DNA of 64,000 nt from Clostridia bacterium. GTDB taxonomy: Bacteria; Bacillota; Peptococcia; DRI-13; UBA5745. The notes under the pieces were generated by a model. That model did no database searches. It was not told where the DNA came from and was given only the letters and a program-made list of their open reading frames with translations. Shown piece by piece: positions 44,758-53,826 of this stretch (position 1 is the stretch's first letter; every line of letters begins with the position of its first letter). The stretch is from positions 1-64,000 of the forward strand of contig JAHDMJ010000018.1 in assembly GCA_018436095.1 (NCBI GenBank). Reading direction: 5' to 3'. The position numbers were made by a program, and so were the translations under genes.

Positions 44758-46962
44758 TTATCGGCTGGCCATTAGCCCGTTATATAAATTGGCCAGCAGC
44801 ATGATCACTTCGGCAGCTTCAGGGACCTTGGCAGCATCGGCAAAATAAGGCAGCAGCTTTGGCGTCAGCAGGCCGCTATCGGCTAAAAACGCCGTGTTTT
44901 GCTGGAAATCGCCGCTAGGGGCTATGGTGGCCGGTGCAGCCGCTGACGCTGCAGCTGTAACTGTAGCCGGCGCCGTCTCCGCCGCAGCGGTAGCTGTTGC
45001 GGCTGTCCGGCCGGCGGCATAAGCCCCGGCCACTGTATTGATTACCTCATCACAAGGGGGAGCGTCGCCCACCTCAATGTAGCCCAGGTCAAAGCCGGCT
45101 TTTTTGACGACGCCATTAAGCAAGTATTGGTAACGCCATTTATCCATGGCTGCTTCCAAACGGTAATCGTTTTGATAACCGCCGTCCATCAGCCCCAGCC
45201 GCCGCAAAACGGCCAGGCCCTCGTAAGCCCAGTGGTCCATTACCGGTTCCCTGATGGAGAAATCCTCCAGGTAGGCCCCTTGAGCTTTTAATGCGGCTTG
45301 CAGCCTGCCGATGGCCTGCCGGTCCCGGCTCATCTCCCTGAAAGCTATTTCCTCATTGATGGATTGGGCGGCGGCAGCGCCGGCAGCCTGTCCGCAAGCC
45401 ATGCCCAAAGGCAGCACTCTGGCGCTGGAGGCAGCCAGGGAAGTATAGGAGGCACTGCGGCCCACAATCAGCAAATTTTCCGCTTCCAGAGGTACCAGAC
45501 AGCGAAAAGGCACGGCGTAGCGGTCGGGATTGCCGATAACTGTGCCAAAGGGCTGGTCCATGGAAGGTTGGACGTCGGCGGGATAGCTGCCGATGGCGAT
45601 TTTATCCCACTGGTCCCGGTTTTCCAGAACGTCGTCTATTGTGAGCTGATATTCGCCGATAAAATGGCGGGTCTCCCGGACATAAAGCTGGCTGGCGGTG
45701 GCGGTTAGCTCCGCTTTCTCAAAGCCGGCGAAATTTTGCCGGACATAGGGCAAAAGATGAACCAATTCTGTTTTGGCCCGGTCGATGGCCTCTCCATAGC
45801 TGCGGGCATTCAGAGGGTCAACCCCGAAAATCAGCAAAGCATTGATCAGGACGTTGTTGTTGCGCTGACGGGCGACGTTGAAGCCCCGCAGACGCATGAG
45901 GGGATCCCGGGGGACATAGGAAAAGCCCTCGTTTTCGTAGCCCCAGGCGGACTTGCTGGTGGCCCCCATGCCAGTGGAGCCTCCGCTGAGCATTCCTTTT
46001 AGCCGCTGGCCGTTGAGGTGGAGAAATACCCGGGGCCAGCTTACATCGGACAACTCAAAAACCAGAGTAACCCCCATCTGGCGGTTTCTTTCGCCGATAT
46101 CTTCACCGCCGTAAGTATAGGGAGCCCCGGTTAAAGCCGCCAGGTCGCCGTCGGCGGTGGCGTCAATGATCCGTTTAGCGGTATAGGTGACTTCATTGCC
46201 GTTCTCCCAGACCTTGACGCCGGTAAGGGTCTTGTCTTCCATGACGGGAGCCAGCAAAACCGCGTTAGTCCGCAGCGTAAGCAAGGGTTCGCCGGTAACC
46301 AGCTCGATGAAATAGTTTTTGGCCTCTGTAATATCGAAGGCGGTGCCGCCTACCCCATCGTAAAATTCTTCAAAAATTCCTTGGGTAAGCAAGGTGCCGT
46401 CCCGCCCGTGACACATGTCCAGAAAATTCAGCTGCCCTAAAGTCATCAGGCCGCCTAAAGCTGAGGATTTTTCCAGCAGCAAGGTATTCATGCCGTTTCG
46501 GGCAGCAGAAACAGCGGCAGCAATACCTTCCGGCTCGGCTCCCACCACAATCACATCATAATCTGCAGCCACGTTTTCCTGGTTGACCCAAATCACTTCT
46601 TCCACCGGCTGCCAAATCAGGTGGGGCATCAGGTAAAGGGTGCAAGCCAGAATGGCGAAGGCTAAGAGCAGGGCAACCAAAGCCTTGTTTTTGCGGGGGA
46701 CGGGTTTGCCTTTTGTCAGAGAATCGGCAAGCCGCCTGTCTTTGCCGGAGCGGCGCTCCGGGCCGGTCCAGCCGCCCTGGCCGGTACGGCGGTCCTTGCC
46801 TGAACGCCGGTCTTTTCCCGAATAGGGGGTTTGGCCGGTACTGGCGTTAGTGTGATCGCTATGTTCAGCTTTTTTTGGCTGGGCACTTTCCATATAACCT
46901 TTATACATTTCCTCCATGGCCAAGTCTGCCTTTTCCAGGGAGTCAAAACGTTCGTCTGTCAT
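44758..46962 (-). CDS. membrane-anchored FAD-dependent oxidoreductase with SLH-like tail
   Basis: A 734-residue protein. A cytoplasmic N terminus holds Arg/Lys repeats (GKDRRSGKDRRTG, GKDRRLADS, residues about 50-82), then one membrane helix (about 95-115), then an FAD-dependent oxidoreductase domain starting DYDVIVVGAEPEGIAAA and LLLEKSSALGGLMTLGQLN. Near 590-620, DHWAYEGLAVLRRLGLMDGG resembles an S-layer-homology motif, followed by an Ala/Thr-rich linker. The flavin domain is predicted outside the cytoplasm, which is unusual. Substrate unknown. Confidence 0.78.
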   Translation of the reverse strand: MTDERFDSLEKADLAMEEMYKGYMESAQPKKAEHSDHTNASTGQTPYSGKDRRSGKDRRTGQGGWTGPERRSGKDRRLADSLTKGKPVPRKNKALVALLLAFAILACTLYLMPHLIWQPVEEVIWVNQENVAADYDVIVVGAEPEGIAAAVSAARNGMNTLLLEKSSALGGLMTLGQLNFLDMCHGRDGTLLTQGIFEEFYDGVGGTAFDITEAKNYFIELVTGEPLLTLRTNAVLLAPVMEDKTLTGVKVWENGNEVTYTAKRIIDATADGDLAALTGAPYTYGGEDIGERNRQMGVTLVFELSDVSWPRVFLHLNGQRLKGMLSGGSTGMGATSKSAWGYENEGFSYVPRDPLMRLRGFNVARQRNNNVLINALLIFGVDPLNARSYGEAIDRAKTELVHLLPYVRQNFAGFEKAELTATASQLYVRETRHFIGEYQLTIDDVLENRDQWDKIAIGSYPADVQPSMDQPFGTVIGNPDRYAVPFRCLVPLEAENLLIVGRSASYTSLAASSARVLPLGMACGQAAGAAAAQSINEEIAFREMSRDRQAIGRLQAALKAQGAYLEDFSIREPVMDHWAYEGLAVLRRLGLMDGGYQNDYRLEAAMDKWRYQYLLNGVVKKAGFDLGYIEVGDAPPCDEVINTVAGAYAAGRTAATATAAAETAPATVTAAASAAAPATIAPSGDFQQNTAFLADSGLLTPKLLPYFADAAKVPEAAEVIMLLANLYNGLMASR

Positions 46963-47090
46963 GATAACCGCCTTATTATATAGTTAATAATAAGTATATC
47001 TGATTCCTATTAGCCTGTAAACCGTTGCTATTGAGATATCTGGCCGGACGTGATAAAATAGATTTATTTCCGGATGAGGGGAGGATTACT

Positions 47091-47501
47091 ATGGCATTGC
47101 AGAAATCCGGTGAAGATTATTTGGAAGCCATTTTGATGATCGAGGAGAAAAATGGGTTTGTCCGCTCTGTGGATGTGGCGGCGGAGCTGGGTTTTACAAA
47201 GCCCAGTGTCAGCCGGGCTATGTCTATCCTGAGAGAGTCGGGCTATATCCTTATGGATAAGGAGCAGGGAATTCAGCTTACGGAATCGGGAAGGGCCAAG
47301 GCTACCGAGGTCTACCGCCGGCACCGGCTTTTGACGAGATATTTTGCAGAAGTATTGGGTGTATCCCAGGCTACCGCTGAGGAGGATGCCTGCCGCATTG
47401 AGCATGTGATCAGCAAGGAGAGTATGGAGAAGATTCTTCGCCATATGGAGCAAATTGCCGAATGCGAAGGCTGCAAAAAAGTTCCCTGCAGAAAAAACTA
47501 G
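47091..47501 (+). CDS. DtxR/MntR-family metal-dependent regulator
   Basis: A 136-residue winged-helix repressor with SVDVAAELGFTKPSVSRAMSILRESGYI (residues about 24-51) and the metal-binding/dimerisation half including RHRLLTRYF, EEDACRIEHVIS and the tail CEGCKKVPC. Length fits MntR-like proteins without an SH3 domain. GGGGAGG precedes the ATG at 47091; the longer frame to 47025 lacks one. The nearby Mn/Zn importer genes (49.3-53.0 kb) are possible targets. Confidence 0.88.
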   Translation: MALQKSGEDYLEAILMIEEKNGFVRSVDVAAELGFTKPSVSRAMSILRESGYILMDKEQGIQLTESGRAKATEVYRRHRLLTRYFAEVLGVSQATAEEDACRIEHVISKESMEKILRHMEQIAECEGCKKVPCRKN

Positions 47502-47516
47502 ATTTTAAAATAGCTG

Positions 47517-47835
47517 TTGACAAGGGTCTTTCGTCCGGCGTATGATATGTTCATAAAGAAATACGGCATAAACCGATGAGTGAGAGTAGTAACCAAGGAT
47601 TGAACTCCACAGAGAGCCGCCGGCGGTGGGAGTGCGGTGAGGGATACTTTGGCCAATGGACTCACGAGGGTGGCCCGAAAGCTTCTTTGCAGGCAAGTAG
47701 GCGTCAACGGGAACCTTACCCGTTATCCTAAGGCACATATGATAGTATGTGAGATGAGCGGGCTTTCGAGCCAATCAGGGTGGTACCGCAGAAGTTTCAG
47801 ACTTTTGTCCCTACAGGGATAAGAGTCTTTTTTTT
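47517..47835 (+). promoter_or_regulatory. T-box leader, tryptophan specifier, upstream of trpB2
   Basis: A promoter TTGACA (47517) - 18 bp - TATGAT (47541) precedes a classical T-box RNA. Stem I starts near 47575 (GAGTGAGAGTAGTAAC). The specifier bulge reads AATGGACTCAC, with UGG at 47657-47659, the Trp codon. The T-box sequence AGGGTGGTACCGC lies at 47777. The terminator AGACTTTTGTCCC/GGGATAAGAGTCT with eight T ends at 47835. Uncharged tRNA-Trp should promote readthrough into the downstream gene. Confidence 0.93.
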
Positions 47836-47929
47836 GTGGCCCGCCCCTGACAAACTCCGGTGCCTTGTGACTCCTGCAACGGGTGCTGTTGTATTTCATC
47901 AAAATTAAGAAAGCGAAAGGATGACCGAC

Positions 47930-49312
47930 ATGACCAACAAGAACCAGGCAATCCCTTACAAAATCTTTCTAACAGAAGATGAGCTGCCGAAGCATTGGTT
48001 TGACCTGCGGCCGGATATGAAAAATAAGCCGGCTCCCATGCTGCATCCCGGCACCCATCAGCCTTGTACGGCCCAGGACCTGCAGCCGGTTTTCTGTGAC
48101 GGCGTAATCAGTCAGGAGTTGAACACCACCGAAAGCTTTATCGAGATTCCTGAGGAAGTACGGAATTTCTATAAAATGTACCGGCCTTCTCCTTTAGTCA
48201 GGGCCTATTGCCTGGAAAAAGCCCTGGGCACGCCGGCTAAGATCTATTATAAATTTGAGGGCACCAATACCTCCGGTTCTCATAAGCTGAATTCCGCCAT
48301 TGCCCAGGTTTACTATGCCAAGGAGCAAGGCATTACCAGCCTGACCACGGAGACGGGAGCGGGCCAGTGGGGCACTGCCCTGTCCATGGCTTGCGCTTAT
48401 TTGGGCGTGGATCTCAAAGTCTACATGGTGAAGGTGTCCAGCCAGCAGAAGCCTTACCGTAAAGCGGTGATGGAGACCTACGGCGCTCAGGTGATTCCTT
48501 CCCCCTCCGATACCACTGCCGTAGGCCGCAAGATTCTGGAGGCCATGCCGGACACCGGCGGCTCCCTGGGTTGCGCTATTTCCGAGGCTATTGAAGTGGC
48601 CACCACTACCCCCAATTGCCGCTATGTATTGGGCAGCGTGTTGAATCACGTGCTGCTGCACCAGTCGGTAATCGGTTTGGAGACAGAGGCGGCCATGGCC
48701 AAATACGATATTCATCCTGATGTGATCATCGGCTGCGCCGGCGGCGGCTCCAACCTGGGGGGCCTGATTGCTCCTTTCATGGCTAAGAAGCTGAGAGGGG
48801 AAGAGAATATCCGCTTCATCGCCGTGGAGCCGGCCAGTTGCCCCTCCTTCAGCCGGGGACGTTTTGCTTACGACTTTGGCGATACGGGCCAGACCACGCC
48901 CTTAATCAAAATGTATACCCTGGGCAGCGGCTTTATCCCCGCTCCCAACCATGCCGGCGGCCTGCGTTTTCACGGCATGAACAGCGTGCTTTCCCAGCTT
49001 TACCATGACGGCTTCCTGGAAGCCAAGGCCTATCCCCAAAATGAGATTTTTGAAGCCGCCCGGCAATTTGCCCGCTGCGAAGGGATTTTACCGGCGCCGG
49101 AATCCTCCCACGCCATTAAAGCCGCCATCGACGAAGCCATGGCCTGTAAAGAAAGGGGCGAAGAAAAAACCATTCTCTTTGGCCTGACAGGCACCGGCTA
49201 TTTTGATATGGCAGCTTATATGGCCTTCAATGACGGTACCCTCAGCGATTATATTCCCACTGACGAGGAGCTGGCTAAAGGCTTTGCCACCCTGCCTCCC
49301 GTCAAGGAATAG
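47930..49312 (+). CDS. trpB: tryptophan synthase beta-like enzyme, TrpB2 type
   Basis: A pyridoxal-phosphate enzyme (460 residues) of the TrpB2 branch, which condenses indole with serine. The PLP lysine is in GSHKLNSAIAQ (about residue 107), the catalytic Glu region in TETGAGQWG, the phosphate-binding loop in GCAGGGSNLGG and a C-terminal ESSHAIKA. The second ATG (47930) is preferred because GAAAGG sits directly against the first at 47921. No trpA or other trp gene is adjacent; indole salvage under Trp limitation is likely. Confidence 0.9.
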   Translation: MTNKNQAIPYKIFLTEDELPKHWFDLRPDMKNKPAPMLHPGTHQPCTAQDLQPVFCDGVISQELNTTESFIEIPEEVRNFYKMYRPSPLVRAYCLEKALGTPAKIYYKFEGTNTSGSHKLNSAIAQVYYAKEQGITSLTTETGAGQWGTALSMACAYLGVDLKVYMVKVSSQQKPYRKAVMETYGAQVIPSPSDTTAVGRKILEAMPDTGGSLGCAISEAIEVATTTPNCRYVLGSVLNHVLLHQSVIGLETEAAMAKYDIHPDVIIGCAGGGSNLGGLIAPFMAKKLRGEENIRFIAVEPASCPSFSRGRFAYDFGDTGQTTPLIKMYTLGSGFIPAPNHAGGLRFHGMNSVLSQLYHDGFLEAKAYPQNEIFEAARQFARCEGILPAPESSHAIKAAIDEAMACKERGEEKTILFGLTGTGYFDMAAYMAFNDGTLSDYIPTDEELAKGFATLPPVKE

Positions 49313-49326
49313 AGGATAGCTGACAG

Positions 49327-50445
49327 CTACTGCATAAACAGCTCTTCATAAGCCTGCAGGCTGGCCTGCCGCCCTTGATTTGTCAGCTTAACGATTTTGT
49401 TTTCTATCCGTATGCCGCCGTCTTTTTGCAGGCGCCATAAAATATTTTTTGTAAATCTTTCATGCCAATGAAGGTGCAGCAGGATGGTATCAATTGCCAC
49501 TCCCTCCTGCACCTTTACCTTTTCTTCATGGTTGTAAAGATGAAAGAGCAGCAGGGTTTTGCCGAATTCGATTTTCTGCCGGCTGCGTCTGCGCAAAACG
49601 CTGACCAGTCCCCGGCGGGGAGCGAAAATAAAGACCAGCAGGAAAAGGATGCCCGTCATGACAGCCATGCTGCCGGCTATTGACACATCCAATACAACTG
49701 CCGCCCGGTAACCGGCTATGCCGTTGAAGGCGCCGGCAAGGCTGCTTAAAATCAGCATATGCTTCAAATCATCGGTCAGCAAATAGGCCGTAACCGGCGG
49801 CCCGATCATAAAGGCCACTACCAATATGGAGCCAACGGCCTGGAAGGCGCCTACGGCAGTGAGAGATACCATGGTCATCAAGCCGTAATGGACCAGACCC
49901 GGCAGGAAGCCTAAAATTGCAGCCAGCATAGGATCAAAGGTTGAAATTTTCAGTTCTTTGAAAAAAAATAGGATAGCGGCCAGATTGATCAGCAGCAGAA
50001 TTCCCGTAGTGTAGATAGCTTTGGCCCCTATGTCCCGGCCGGCGATGATCATCCGGTCAAAAGGCGCAAAGGCCAACTCCCCCAGAAGCACCGAATCGGT
50101 ATCCAAGTGCACCGATCCGGCATAACGGGTAATCAGGATAATCGCCAGGGAAAAAAGCAGGGGAAAGACGATGCCGATGGCGGCATCTTCTTTAAGAAGG
50201 CCTGTGCGGTAAAGGGTTTCGGTAAGCCAGACCGTGGCCACACCCATCAGGGCCGCACCGAGTAGTAAAAGAGGCGAGGACAGGTCATGGGTGATGAAAA
50301 AGGCCAGCACGATGCCTAATAAAATTGTGTGGGTAATGGAGTCGGACATCATGGACATCTGGCGCAGCACCAGAAATACGCCGGGAAGGGCACAGGCCAC
50401 CGCTACGGTCACTGCGATAAGCTGTATTTCAAATTGAGGAGACAT
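49327..50445 (-). CDS. metal ABC permease with C-terminal winged-helix extension
   Basis: A 372-residue protein of the ZnuB/MntB family with eight or nine membrane helices in residues 1-280 (MSDSITHTILLGIVLAFF and GSILVVAFMIGPPVTAYLL). An extra C-terminal cytoplasmic domain of about 90 residues (HEERFTKNILWRLQKDGGI-like: ERFTKNILWRLQKDGGIRI) resembles the DNA-binding half of DtxR regulators. Such permease-regulator-like fusions occur in Firmicute Mn/Zn importers. Its start overlaps the end of the other permease gene by 17 bp. It is the last gene of the importer operon. Confidence 0.85.
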   Translation of the reverse strand: MSPQFEIQLIAVTVAVACALPGVFLVLRQMSMMSDSITHTILLGIVLAFFITHDLSSPLLLLGAALMGVATVWLTETLYRTGLLKEDAAIGIVFPLLFSLAIILITRYAGSVHLDTDSVLLGELAFAPFDRMIIAGRDIGAKAIYTTGILLLINLAAILFFFKELKISTFDPMLAAILGFLPGLVHYGLMTMVSLTAVGAFQAVGSILVVAFMIGPPVTAYLLTDDLKHMLILSSLAGAFNGIAGYRAAVVLDVSIAGSMAVMTGILFLLVFIFAPRRGLVSVLRRRSRQKIEFGKTLLLFHLYNHEEKVKVQEGVAIDTILLHLHWHERFTKNILWRLQKDGGIRIENKIVKLTNQGRQASLQAYEELFMQ

Positions 50446-51352
50446 TGCCGGCAGCTCCTTCCGTTTTTAACAATCGCCTGTTTTTTTCCTGGCGGTATAG
50501 TTTGTGCAAAATACCCCGGCCCGGGGCGAATAAAAGGCTGATCAGCACAAGCAGGCTAACGCACAGGACAATGGCGGGGCCGGTGGGGAGCTTGGGGACT
50601 AAAGAGCTGGCTGCGGTTCCTGCCAGACCGGAAATTCCTCCGAAAAAGGCGGAGAGTATAGCCATTACCCAAAGCCTGTTCGTCCATTGGCGGGCAGCCA
50701 CCGCCGGCGCGATCAGCATAGCGCTCATCAGAATTACCCCCACTGTCTGCAAGCCGATGATAATCGCCAGCACAATCATGGCAGACAGGAGAAGGTTCAG
50801 TGTTTTAGGAGAAAAGCCCAGGCTGTGGGCAAAATCGCTGTCAAAGGTAAAAAGCTTCAATTCCTTCCAGAACAGCATAACCAGCAGCAGCAATAGCAAA
50901 CCGCAGGCGGCCATTAGATGAACGTCTCTTTGCAGCAAAGCGGAAGCTTGCCCGAAGATAAAACGTTTCAGACCTGCCTGATTGGAATTGGGGATTTTTT
51001 GGACATAGGTCAGGAGAACGAGGCCAAGGCCAAAAAACACCGACATGACAAGAGCCAGGGCGCTGTCGAATTTTATTCGGGTATGGCGGGTGATGGCGAT
51101 AATGAAGAGGGTTGCCGCCAGACCGGAGACCAGGGCTCCCAACAGCAGGATTTCCGTGTTTTTGCTGCCAAGAAGGATAAAGGCCATGACAACTCCGGGC
51201 AGGGCGGCATGAGAAACGCCGTCACCCAGCAGGCTTTGCTTCCGCAGTACGGCAAAGCTGCCCAGAACGCCGCTGATTATCCCTAAAAGCATAGAGCCAA
51301 GAGCCACGGTTTGGAAGGTGTAGTCGCCTAATAAAGCAAAAAAACTGTTCAT
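50429..51352 (-). CDS. metal ABC permease, first subunit
   Basis: A 307-residue ZnuB/MntB-type permease with about nine helices; LRKQSLLGDGVSHAALPGVV and SAMLIAPAVAARQWTNRL are family signatures. The ATG at 51352 overlaps the ATPase stop in an ATGA; a frame continuing upstream to 51475 lies inside the ATPase gene and is rejected. Together with the second permease it forms a heterodimeric channel for Mn2+, Zn2+ or Fe2+. Confidence 0.9.
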   Translation of the reverse strand: MNSFFALLGDYTFQTVALGSMLLGIISGVLGSFAVLRKQSLLGDGVSHAALPGVVMAFILLGSKNTEILLLGALVSGLAATLFIIAITRHTRIKFDSALALVMSVFFGLGLVLLTYVQKIPNSNQAGLKRFIFGQASALLQRDVHLMAACGLLLLLLVMLFWKELKLFTFDSDFAHSLGFSPKTLNLLLSAMIVLAIIIGLQTVGVILMSAMLIAPAVAARQWTNRLWVMAILSAFFGGISGLAGTAASSLVPKLPTGPAIVLCVSLLVLISLLFAPGRGILHKLYRQEKNRRLLKTEGAAGNVSSI

Positions 51353-52104
51353 ACTGCCATCCCGCTCCTTAAAAGCGTATCGGTGCTCCGGTAGGCTTTT
51401 TTCAGGTTTTCCTCGTGGAATATTTCGCTTACCGGACCGCTGGCCACCACTTGCAGATTGATCAGCGTTACCCAATCAAAATAATCAGCAACCGTTTGGA
51501 GGTCGTGATGGACCACCACCACGGTTTTTCCTTGTTCCTTCAGCTCTTTTAAAAGCAGCACAATTGCTTTTTCCGTCTGTGCATCTACGCCTTTAAAAGG
51601 TTCATCCATAAAGTAAATATCCGCTTGCTGCATCAAGGCCCGGGCCAGAAATACCCGCTGCTGCTGGCCGCCGGAAAGCTGGCTGATTTGCCGGCCGGCG
51701 TATTCCGCCATGCCCACTTTTTTTAATGTCTGCCGGGCCAATTCCCCATCTGCCTTGCCGGGCCGCCTGATCCAGCCCAGCCGGCCATAGCAGCCCATTA
51801 ATACCACATCCAAAGCCGTGGCGGGAAAGTCCCAGTCTACGCTGCCGCTTTGGGGAACGTAGCCTATATGCTTTTTCCCGATGGCGGCTTTGCCCCAGCA
51901 AAAACGAATTACGCCTGACACAGAAGGGATCAGCCCCAGCATGGCCTTGATCAGCGTGGTTTTGCCGGCCCCGTTGGGCCCTACCACCGCCAGCAGCTTG
52001 CCTTGGGGGATTTTAAGGTCAATATCCCATAAAACGGGTTTGGCATCATAGGCAACGGTCAGGTCTTCCACTTCCACCGCATAGTTTTGCAAGCTTGCTT
52101 CCAT
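51349..52104 (-). CDS. metal ABC importer ATPase
   Basis: A 251-residue ATPase: Walker A GPNGAGKTT near residue 40, signature LSGGQQQRVFLARAL near 145, Walker B IYFMDEPFKGVD and switch His in VVHHDLQTV. GSVDWDFPATALDVVLMG near 92 is typical of MntB/ZnuC-type ATPases. GGAGGG precedes the ATG. It lies 14 bp after the binding-protein gene and overlaps the first permease gene. Confidence 0.94.
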   Translation of the reverse strand: MEASLQNYAVEVEDLTVAYDAKPVLWDIDLKIPQGKLLAVVGPNGAGKTTLIKAMLGLIPSVSGVIRFCWGKAAIGKKHIGYVPQSGSVDWDFPATALDVVLMGCYGRLGWIRRPGKADGELARQTLKKVGMAEYAGRQISQLSGGQQQRVFLARALMQQADIYFMDEPFKGVDAQTEKAIVLLLKELKEQGKTVVVVHHDLQTVADYFDWVTLINLQVVASGPVSEIFHEENLKKAYRSTDTLLRSGMAV

Positions 52105-52118
52105 ATTAATCCCTCCGG

Positions 52119-53051
52119 TTACTGTAAGGCTTCCACAATAGTATCGATGTTGGCTTTAAATGTGAGAATGTATGTTGCGGTGCCCGCAGCTTCATCCCCC
52201 AGGGAGTCGGAGTACAATTCTCCGCCGATGGTTACGTCAAAGTTTTTGGCTTTGACAGCCGCCTGCAAAGCCTGGATGGCTTTTCGGGGTACCGAGGATT
52301 CAATAAAGATTGCTTTGATTTGCCGTTCCACAATAAAGTCTGCCAGGGAGCTTACATCGGCGGTGCCGGCCTCGGCGTCGGTGCTGATCCCTTGCAGGCC
52401 CCGGACTTCAAAGCCGTAAGCATTGCCGAAATAATTGAAAGCATCATGGGCGGTGACCAGTACCCGCTGTGCCTCGGGAACCTCGGCGGCTCTTTGGTGT
52501 ATATAGGCGTCCAGTTCATCAAGCTCCTTTATATACTGTTCCAGATTAGCTTCATAATCTTCTTTATTATTGGGGTCGGCTTCGGCAAAGCCTTTGGCTA
52601 CCGTTGCCGCTGCGCTCTTCCAAAGGGATACGTCAAACCAGATGTGGGGATCAAAGATAGCGGGGTCATCCTCTGAGGCAAGAAGTTTTGATGTATCCAG
52701 CCCTTCTTCAATGCAGACCACTGTACCCCCCTGGCCGGAAAGGGAGCCAAAAATTTCTCCCATCTTGCCTTCCAGGTGCAGTCCGTTATATACCACAACC
52801 GCCGCCTTTTGCAGCAGTTGCACATCGCCTGCGCTGGCCTGATACAGGTGAGGGTCGATGCCCGGCCCCATTAAACCGCTTACGCTCACATGTTCGCCGC
52901 CAATGATCCCGGATAAGTCCGCCAGCATAGTGGTGGTTGCCACAACATTCAGCTTGCCCCCGGCATCCGTATTTGGAGACGGGCTGCAGCCCGAAAAAAT
53001 AAGGATTACGCTTAGCATTAATATCAATATTCGACCTGCCTTCGTTGTCAT
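52119..53051 (-). CDS. Mn/Zn-binding ABC lipoprotein (cluster A-I, MntA/ZnuA type)
   Basis: A 310-residue exported lipoprotein with lipobox FSGC (Cys22). Metal ligands expected in this family are visible: His in DPHLYQ (about 68), His in DPHIWFD (about 134), Glu in FIESSVP (about 252) and Asp in YSDSLG (about 282). The absence of a His-rich loop argues mildly for manganese or iron over zinc. GGAGG precedes the ATG. It is the first gene of the importer operon and faces a DtxR-type regulator. Confidence 0.9.
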   Translation of the reverse strand: MTTKAGRILILMLSVILIFSGCSPSPNTDAGGKLNVVATTTMLADLSGIIGGEHVSVSGLMGPGIDPHLYQASAGDVQLLQKAAVVVYNGLHLEGKMGEIFGSLSGQGGTVVCIEEGLDTSKLLASEDDPAIFDPHIWFDVSLWKSAAATVAKGFAEADPNNKEDYEANLEQYIKELDELDAYIHQRAAEVPEAQRVLVTAHDAFNYFGNAYGFEVRGLQGISTDAEAGTADVSSLADFIVERQIKAIFIESSVPRKAIQALQAAVKAKNFDVTIGGELYSDSLGDEAAGTATYILTFKANIDTIVEALQ

Positions 53052-53134
53052 GATTAAAGCCTCCTATTCCAATTAACTTCTTTATTGACGGTATACTGTT
53101 TCCTTTTGCTATGCCTTGCGGAATGTTAGTCGCG

Positions 53135-53149
53135 GGAAACAGTGTTTCC
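53135..53149. promoter_or_regulatory. palindrome in the importer/regulator intergenic region
   Basis: GGAAACA-G-TGTTTCC is a perfect dyad between the divergent binding-protein and DtxR-type regulator genes. A half-site ACTGTTTCC recurs at about 53093. It resembles MntR-type operators, so the adjacent regulator is the likely ligand. Confidence 0.6.
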
Positions 53150-53222
53150 TGCAGCTACTATATGATTGTTAAACTGCAAAGGTTACGAATATACTCTGGT
53201 AAATAATAAAAAAGGATCTGAT

Positions 53223-53753
53223 ATGATGAAAAACCATAAAGATGATAAATTCCGGACGGTAAGGGGCTACCAGCTCATCAACCGGCAAGAGAATCAGCTT
53301 ACCTCGGCTATGGAGGATTATCTGGAAATGGCCTGCCGCCTTTGTATCCAGGAGGGATATACCCGTATCGGCAAGCTGTCAGAAAGCTTGCACGTCCGGC
53401 CCTCATCAGCCTCCAAGATGGTGGCCAGACTGGTTAACCAGGGATTTTTGTCCTATGACCACTACGAAAGTATCCGTTTGACAGACCAGGGAAAAAGGAT
53501 GGGGGAGTATTTGATTGAGCGCCATAATGCCGTAGAGCAATTTTTAAAGCTGATCGGCAATGATAACCCGTTGGAAGAAACGGAACTGATTGAGCATTCG
53601 CTGAATCCGGATACCGTATATAGGCTGAAAACCTTGCTGGAATTTTTTCAATGGGATAAAATGGCCCTGAAACATTTTCAAAACTTCCAAGAGATGCGGG
53701 GCGCAGGTGAAGCGGAACCGGCCTCATATCCTTCTGCCCTGGGCGGAATATAA
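53223..53753 (+). CDS. DtxR/MntR-family metal-dependent regulator, second
   Basis: A 176-residue winged-helix repressor with LTSAMEDYLEMACRLCIQEG (a variant of the MntR metal-binding EDYLE helix), IGKLSESLHVRPSSASKMVARL and a C-terminal dimerisation domain including EETELIEHSLNPDTVYRL. An N-terminal extension of about 25 polar residues is unusual. AAGGATC precedes ATG 53223. It is divergent from the metal importer and separated from it by a palindrome, the standard arrangement for an autoregulated importer repressor. Confidence 0.88.
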   Translation: MMKNHKDDKFRTVRGYQLINRQENQLTSAMEDYLEMACRLCIQEGYTRIGKLSESLHVRPSSASKMVARLVNQGFLSYDHYESIRLTDQGKRMGEYLIERHNAVEQFLKLIGNDNPLEETELIEHSLNPDTVYRLKTLLEFFQWDKMALKHFQNFQEMRGAGEAEPASYPSALGGI

Positions 53754-53756
53754 AAA

Positions 53757-53800
53757 ATACACCTCTAAAGCAGATGTTATCTGACCTTGAGGTGCATTCC
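53757..53800 (+). terminator. hairpin after the second DtxR-type gene
   Basis: CACCTC (53760-53765) pairs with GAGGTG (53789-53794), with an inner CAGAT-GTT-ATCTG stem. A weak pyrimidine tract follows, and upstream A's could serve the convergent hemerythrin gene. Confidence 0.6.
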
Positions 53801-53826
53801 TTTATGGTAGAAAATTTGTTTAAGCC

